NCBI GenBank assembly: GCA_900755895.1
Contig: CAAEIG010000191.1
Span: 1 to 16,593, forward strand
Reading direction: 5' to 3'
DNA: 16,593 bases
Origin: Clostridia bacterium
Lineage (GTDB): Bacteria > Bacillota > Clostridia > Oscillospirales > Acutalibacteraceae
A model generated the notes under the pieces. The model was not told the origin of the DNA and ran no database searches. It saw nothing but the letters and a program-made list of their open reading frames with translations. Shown here piece after piece: positions 13,607 through 16,593 of the stretch. The number at the start of each line of letters is the position of its first letter. Positions within the stretch are counted from its first letter, which is position 1. The translations under genes and the position numbers were made by a program.

Positions 13607-14047
13607 ATGGATTTGAATTTGCGCAAGGCCACGGAGGCTGATTTAGACGGTCTGGACCAGGTGATGCTGGTGATTAGCGACGCCGCCGGTGACCGGGAGA
13701 CCGTGAAAAAGCTGCTGAAAAAGATCGACGCCGACCCTCAGAAGTACCTGCTGGTGGCGGAGGACCGGGAGACCGGCACGATATGCGGCAGCCTGTTCGG
13801 CGTGGTGTTTGAGGATATCTGCGACAGCTGCCGGCCCATCCTGCTGGTTGAGAATGTGGCTGTGCTGGAGAGCTACCAGGGCAAGGGCGTGGGACGGGCC
13901 ATGTTCCAGGAGATCGAGCGCTGGAGCAAGGAGCAGTGGGACTGCCACTATGAGATTTTGGCCTCCGGACTGAACCGGACCGGGGCTCACAAGTTTTATC
14001 ATGCCCTGGGTTTCCAGGAAGTGAAGGGATTCAAGAAATACCTATAA
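13607..14047 (+). CDS. GNAT-family N-acetyltransferase
   Basis: A 146-residue single-domain protein. The acetyl-CoA-binding motif A is clear: strand ENVAVLESY followed by Q-G-K-G-V-G and helix RAMFQEIERW. Motif B follows, with the usual N-R-x-G-A-H-K-F-Y and LGFQEVKGFKKYL ending. Substrate cannot be predicted. ATG 13607 has a strong AAGGAGGAATCACC site and is 12 bp after rsmG, so it is probably in the mnmG-rsmG transcript. It is not a usual member of this conserved cluster, and may be a lineage-specific insertion between rsmG and the ParB-like gene. Confidence 0.9.
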   Translation: MDLNLRKATEADLDGLDQVMLVISDAAGDRETVKKLLKKIDADPQKYLLVAEDRETGTICGSLFGVVFEDICDSCRPILLVENVAVLESYQGKGVGRAMFQEIERWSKEQWDCHYEILASGLNRTGAHKFYHALGFQEVKGFKKYL

Positions 14048-14094
14048 AAAAAGAAGCCTGCGACATGGTTCAACAAAATGCCGTGTCTCCCCCG

Positions 14095-14103
14095 TGGTAG
14101 AAT
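14095..14103 (+). promoter_or_regulatory. Possible extended -10 promoter of the ParB-like gene
   Basis: TGGTAGAAT is an extended -10 (TGn plus TAGAAT) 25 bp before the ParB-like start codon. No good -35 is present at 17 bases. It would give the gene expression independent of rsmG. Weak support. Confidence 0.3.
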
Positions 14104-14128
14104 CTATCACGAAAGGGAGGCACGGCAC

Positions 14129-14752
14129 ATGTTTTTTAAGGACAAGCGCAAGCTGATGACACTGCCGGTAGAGCGGATACAGCCCAACCCCTCCCAGCCC
14201 CGGAAAACTTTTGACCGGGAGGAGCTGGAAGCGCTGGCCCAGAGCATCCGAGAGAACGGACTGCTGCAGCCGGTGACTGTGCGCAAAGAGGGGGGAACCT
14301 ACCTGCTCATAGCTGGGGAGCGGCGTCTGCGGGCTTGCAAACTGGCGGGGCTTAGGGAGATTCCCGCCATTGTCACAGACTGCGCACCGGAGGACAGCGC
14401 GGTGCTGGCCCTTTTAGAGAACCTCCAACGAAAGGACCTGCAGATGTTCGAGCAGGCCAATGCCCTGGTGAATCTGCTGCGGGAGTGGCAGATCACCCAG
14501 GAGGAGGCAGCAAAGCGACTGGGGCTGAGTCAATCCTACTTGGCGAACAAGCTTCGGCTGTTGAAGCTCACGGCGGAGGAACAAAGCGAGATTCTGGATT
14601 TCAAGCTCACCGAACGTCACGCCCGTGCGCTGCTGCGCATTGACGATACCACGCTGCGGCAGAAGGTACTGCGGCAGGCGGGGGAGAAACATTTGAACGT
14701 CAGTCAGACGGAAGAGCTGGTGGAGGCGGGATTGGCCGCGCTTCCCGAATAA
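14129..14752 (+). CDS. Short ParB/Spo0J/Noc-family protein lacking a C-terminal dimerisation domain
   Basis: A 207-residue ParB-like protein. The N-terminal ParB/Srx fold includes IQPNPSQPR at 17-25, SIRENGLLQPV and the CTP-binding box G63-E-R-R-L-R-A69. ENLQRKDL at 97-104 and a helix-turn-helix at about 123-145 (TQEEAAKRLGLSQSYLANKL) follow. The chain stops shortly after the helical domain, whereas Spo0J and Noc of B. subtilis (about 280 residues) continue with a linker and dimerisation domain. ATG 14129 is chosen over the upstream ATG 14078 because GGGAGG is eight bases away and the N-terminus then fits. Position after rsmG is that of noc in Bacillus, but specificity for parS or Noc sites cannot be decided from the sequence. 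Confidence 0.88.
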   Translation: MFFKDKRKLMTLPVERIQPNPSQPRKTFDREELEALAQSIRENGLLQPVTVRKEGGTYLLIAGERRLRACKLAGLREIPAIVTDCAPEDSAVLALLENLQRKDLQMFEQANALVNLLREWQITQEEAAKRLGLSQSYLANKLRLLKLTAEEQSEILDFKLTERHARALLRIDDTTLRQKVLRQAGEKHLNVSQTEELVEAGLAALPE

Positions 14753-14787
14753 AAAAAGAAGAGGGGCTGCGCCCCTCTTCTTTTTTT
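14751..14787. terminator. Bidirectional intrinsic terminator
   Basis: AAAAAAAGAAGAGGGGC (14751-14767) pairs perfectly with 14771-14787 around a TGC loop, giving a 17-bp stem flanked by A7 and T7. It serves both converging genes: the ParB-like stop codon (14750-14752) and the DUF368 stop codon (14786-14788) both overlap its ends. Confidence 0.92.
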
Positions 14788-15628
14788 ACGTGATGCCCAG
14801 CTTTCGGTCCAGCCGGGCCATGAAAAATGCCAAGCCAAAGCCCCCGGCACAGCACAGGGCGGAAAGCAGCACCTCGCCTGCCCCTGTGTAGACCGTGGGG
14901 ATGATCACCAGCGTGGAGGCCGACACCACGCCCAGGATCCCGTGGAACGCCACGGCGTAAAACCGGCGCAGCAGGAACGTCATCAGCCGGGCCAGCAGTG
15001 CCACTGTCAGCACGAAGCCCGGGATGCAGGCTGCCAGCACCGTCAGATCGAACTGCGTCAGCCCGTCCAGCATGGGCTCGTACAGCCCCAGGGCCATCAT
15101 TACAGAGGAGGACGTCATCCCCGGGATCACCACGCTCATGCCGAAGAGCACCCCGCAGAAATTGTACCACCAGAAATTGGGCGCTACTGTTATTTCCGCC
15201 ACCCGTCCTACGTAAAACAGACTGCCGAACACCGCCAGCGCACAAACCGCCGTGCTGATCCAGGCGGTGACGCTCCGGCCCTCCTTCCCTGCCTCCCGGA
15301 ACAGGGACGGCAGCGTCCCCACAATGAGACCGATGAACAGCCACACCGTCACCGTGGTGGACTGGTCCAGGCAAAGGGATATCCCCATGGCAAAGCCCAG
15401 AAAACCCAGACACCAGCCCACACCGATGGGCAGGAAATCCGTCCAATACTTGGGCAGCGCAGCCTTGGGGTGGGTCAGAAGCTCCATCAGCGGGCGGTAC
15501 AGGTCAAACACCACCGCCAGCACGCCGCCGGACACCCCCGGCAAAATGGCCCCCGCACCCAGGAACACCCCGCAGAGCATATCCCGCAGCCACCGGATCA
15601 TCCCATTGTTCATTCTGCGGTCCGCCAT
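14786..15628 (-). CDS. popT: DUF368 membrane protein, PopT-type undecaprenyl-phosphate translocase
   Basis: A 280-residue integral membrane protein with about eight hydrophobic segments and two related re-entrant motifs: FLGAGAILPGVSGGVLAVVF near the N-terminus and VVIPGMTSSSVMMALGLYEP in the second half. This is the DUF368 pattern. DUF368 proteins were shown (PopT in Vibrio cholerae) to recycle undecaprenyl phosphate, the lipid carrier of cell-wall synthesis, across the membrane. The open frame extends 40 codons upstream, but ATG 15626-15628 has GGGAGG at eight bases and gives a normal N-terminus (MADRRMNNGMIRWLRDML). It converges on the ParB-like gene and is transcribed alone. The symbol is by family analogy. 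Confidence 0.85.
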   Translation of the reverse strand: MADRRMNNGMIRWLRDMLCGVFLGAGAILPGVSGGVLAVVFDLYRPLMELLTHPKAALPKYWTDFLPIGVGWCLGFLGFAMGISLCLDQSTTVTVWLFIGLIVGTLPSLFREAGKEGRSVTAWISTAVCALAVFGSLFYVGRVAEITVAPNFWWYNFCGVLFGMSVVIPGMTSSSVMMALGLYEPMLDGLTQFDLTVLAACIPGFVLTVALLARLMTFLLRRFYAVAFHGILGVVSASTLVIIPTVYTGAGEVLLSALCCAGGFGLAFFMARLDRKLGIT

Positions 15629-15666
15629 TCCGCCGCCCTCCCGCAACATGTTTTCGATATGACAGC

Positions 15667-15695
15667 ATGATAGCAGTTTTGCCGCCGCCTTGCAA
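15667..15695 (-). promoter_or_regulatory. Probable promoter of the DUF368 gene
   Basis: On the minus strand TTGCAA (15695-15690) and TATCAT (15672-15667) are separated by 17 bases, with two and one mismatches to consensus. The start would be near 15660, about 32 bases before the chosen start codon; this supports that start over the upstream ones, which would precede the transcript. Confidence 0.5.
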
Positions 15696-15805
15696 TCCGA
15701 TACCGTCAACTGAACGAAAAAAAATGTCGCATTCCGGAAAAGTGCCATTCTTTTGCCACTTCTTCATTTAAAATCCGCTTTTTCTGTCTTTGTTCCATTT
15801 TCCTG

Positions 15806-15834
15806 TTGACAAGCGGCGGAAGAACGTGTAAACT
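15806..15834 (+). promoter_or_regulatory. SigA-type promoter of the T-box/metN unit
   Basis: TTGACA (15806-15811) and TAAACT (15829-15834) are 17 bases apart, giving a start near 15841, just before the T-box leader. The -35 is perfect and the -10 has two mismatches. Confidence 0.8.
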
Positions 15835-15840
15835 ACATCC

Positions 15841-16124
15841 TAAGTAATCGAATACGTCAAAGACGATGAAGGGAAGAGTACCCGGACAGGTACGCTGCAG
15901 AGAGCCTCGGATGGTGCAAAGAGGTGCGGAGGGGTCCGGTGAAGATGGTCCTGGAGTTGCGCGGCCGACCGCAGATGCGCAGGCTGCGACGTGTGCGCAC
16001 GTCACAGCGCGGAAGTGTGCTGGCACTTCTTAAGGCCGCCTTCGTGAGGGGGCGTGCGAACCAAGGTGGTACCACGGCGCGAGATGCGCTCGTCCTTGAA
16101 GCAGATCGCTTCAAGGGCTTTTTT
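15841..16124 (+). ncRNA. T-box riboswitch, probable methionine (ATG) specifier
   Basis: T-box leaders read uncharged tRNA and allow transcription of amino-acid genes. The T-box core AAGGTGGTACCACGG is at 16063-16077. Stem I shows AGTA (15877-15880), the CCGGAC/GTCCGG helix (15882-15887/15934-15939), the conserved GCAGAGAGCC and GGTG distal elements (15897-15915 region), and on the 3' side GAAG-ATG-G. The AGTA and GAA pair form the loop E of the specifier loop, making ATG at 15945-15947 the likely specifier. That fits the MetN-type gene downstream. Perfect hairpins at 15988-16003 and 16012-16029 are further leader stems, and the terminator is at 16094-16124. The T-box call is firm; the codon assignment is less so (GAA, GAT and AAG overlap it). 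Confidence 0.88.
16094..16124 (+). terminator. T-box regulated terminator
   Basis: CCTTGAAGC (16094-16102) pairs perfectly with GCTTCAAGG (16108-16116) around AGATC. It is followed by GC and T6 (16119-16124). It lies directly after the T-box core and 32 bp before the gene, as expected for an attenuator. Confidence 0.9.
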
Positions 16125-16156
16125 GTTCTATCACCACCTGAAAGGGAGTATTGATC

Positions 16157-16593
16157 GTGCAGGAATCCATCATTCAGATCCAACATCTGAGCAAGACCTT
16201 CGGCGGCGGCGAGAATGCCGTCCGCGCCCTGGAGGACATCAATCTGGACATCCGCAAGGGCGAGATCTTCGGCATCATCGGCCTCTCCGGCGCGGGAAAG
16301 AGCACACTGGTGCGCTGCATGAACCTGCTGGAGCGGCCAACCAGCGGCAAGGTCCTCTTCGACGGCAAGGAGATGACCGCCCTCTCGGAAAAGGAGCTGC
16401 GGCTGGCCCGCCGGGACATCACCATGATCTTTCAGAGCTTCAACCTGCTGATGCAGCGCACCTGCCTGAAAAACGTGTGCTTCCCCATGGAGCTATGCGG
16501 CATCCCCTCCGCCCAGGCAAAAAAGCGGGCCGCGGAGCTTTTGGAGCTGGTGGGACTGGGGGGCAAGGCGGAGCGCCATCCCCTCCCCGCTCC
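16157..16593 (+). CDS. metN: MetN-type methionine ABC transporter ATP-binding protein (partial, 3' end outside window)
   Basis: The first 145 codons of an ABC ATPase run off the right edge. Walker A is G42-LSGAGKST-50 in IFGIIGLSGAGKST. It is followed by RCMNLLERPTSGKV, strongly MetN-like. The Q-loop Gln is Q93 in MIFQSFNLL (usually QHFNLL in MetN). The stretch RTCLKNVCFPMEL also fits. Signature and Walker B lie beyond the window. The GTG at 16157-16159 is taken as start, with AAAGGGAG eight bases upstream; an in-frame TTG at 16151 is too close to that site. MetN energises uptake of methionine with MetI and MetQ, which should follow. The methionine-type T-box upstream supports the assignment. 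Confidence 0.88.
   Translation, partial: MQESIIQIQHLSKTFGGGENAVRALEDINLDIRKGEIFGIIGLSGAGKSTLVRCMNLLERPTSGKVLFDGKEMTALSEKELRLARRDITMIFQSFNLLMQRTCLKNVCFPMELCGIPSAQAKKRAAELLELVGLGGKAERHPLPA

Noticed and set aside
15629..15805. Additional gene between the DUF368 start and the T-box promoter
   Set aside because: Only short frames without ribosome binding sites; the stretch is explained by the DUF368 promoter and leader and the upstream flank of the T-box promoter.

Overview
The window is the chromosomal replication-origin neighbourhood of a GC-rich low-GC-lineage Firmicute. The likeliest source is a gut Clostridium-class bacterium of the Oscillospiraceae type (Flavonifractor/Oscillibacter-like). 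This rests on the gene order (remB-recF-S4-dnaN / dnaA // rpmH-rnpA-yidD-yidC-jag-mnmE-mnmG-rsmG-parB-like), a T-box leader, SigA-type promoters, strong AGGAGG ribosome binding sites and high-GC codon use. The genus is inference; no rRNA or other taxonomic marker is present.

Layout. Two divergent gene blocks start from the dnaA/rpmH intergenic region (5965-6346). Leftward (minus strand) run dnaA, an mgtC/sapB-like gene, a 305-bp box-rich gap that is the best oriC candidate, then dnaN, the S4-domain gene, recF, remB and a truncated-by-window zinc-ribbon membrane protein. Rightward (plus strand) run rpmH, rnpA, yidD, yidC, khpB/jag, a terminator, then mnmE, a 387-bp gap filled by two inverted copies of a structured repeat, mnmG, rsmG, a GNAT acetyltransferase and a short ParB-like gene. 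A perfect bidirectional terminator separates this block from a convergent DUF368 (PopT-type undecaprenyl-phosphate translocase) gene. Last comes a promoter plus T-box leader with a probable methionine (ATG) specifier, driving the start of a MetN-type ABC ATPase that runs off the right edge.

How the genes work together. dnaA, dnaN, recF and the origin serve replication initiation and clamp function. The ParB-like gene and a consensus-matching parS site inside mnmG belong to origin segregation. rpmH, rnpA, yidD, yidC and khpB link ribosome and tRNA maturation with membrane-protein insertion. mnmE, mnmG and rsmG modify tRNA wobble uridine and 16S rRNA. The right end is a separate, methionine-responsive transporter unit.

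Most genes are conserved housekeeping genes. The less ordinary material is: (1) two diverged inverted copies of a multi-hairpin repeat between mnmE and mnmG whose stems show compensatory changes; (2) a ParB-like protein that ends after the helix-turn-helix, without room for a dimerisation domain, with a parS 1.6 kb away; (3) mgtC inserted between dnaA and dnaN; (4) a DnaA box lying exactly in the spacer of the dnaA promoter; (5) a candidate DnaA-trio/GC-cluster unwinding module; and (6) unexplained palindromes and phased A-tracts between the divergent promoters. I saw no CRISPR array, insertion sequence, prophage, tRNA or rRNA gene.
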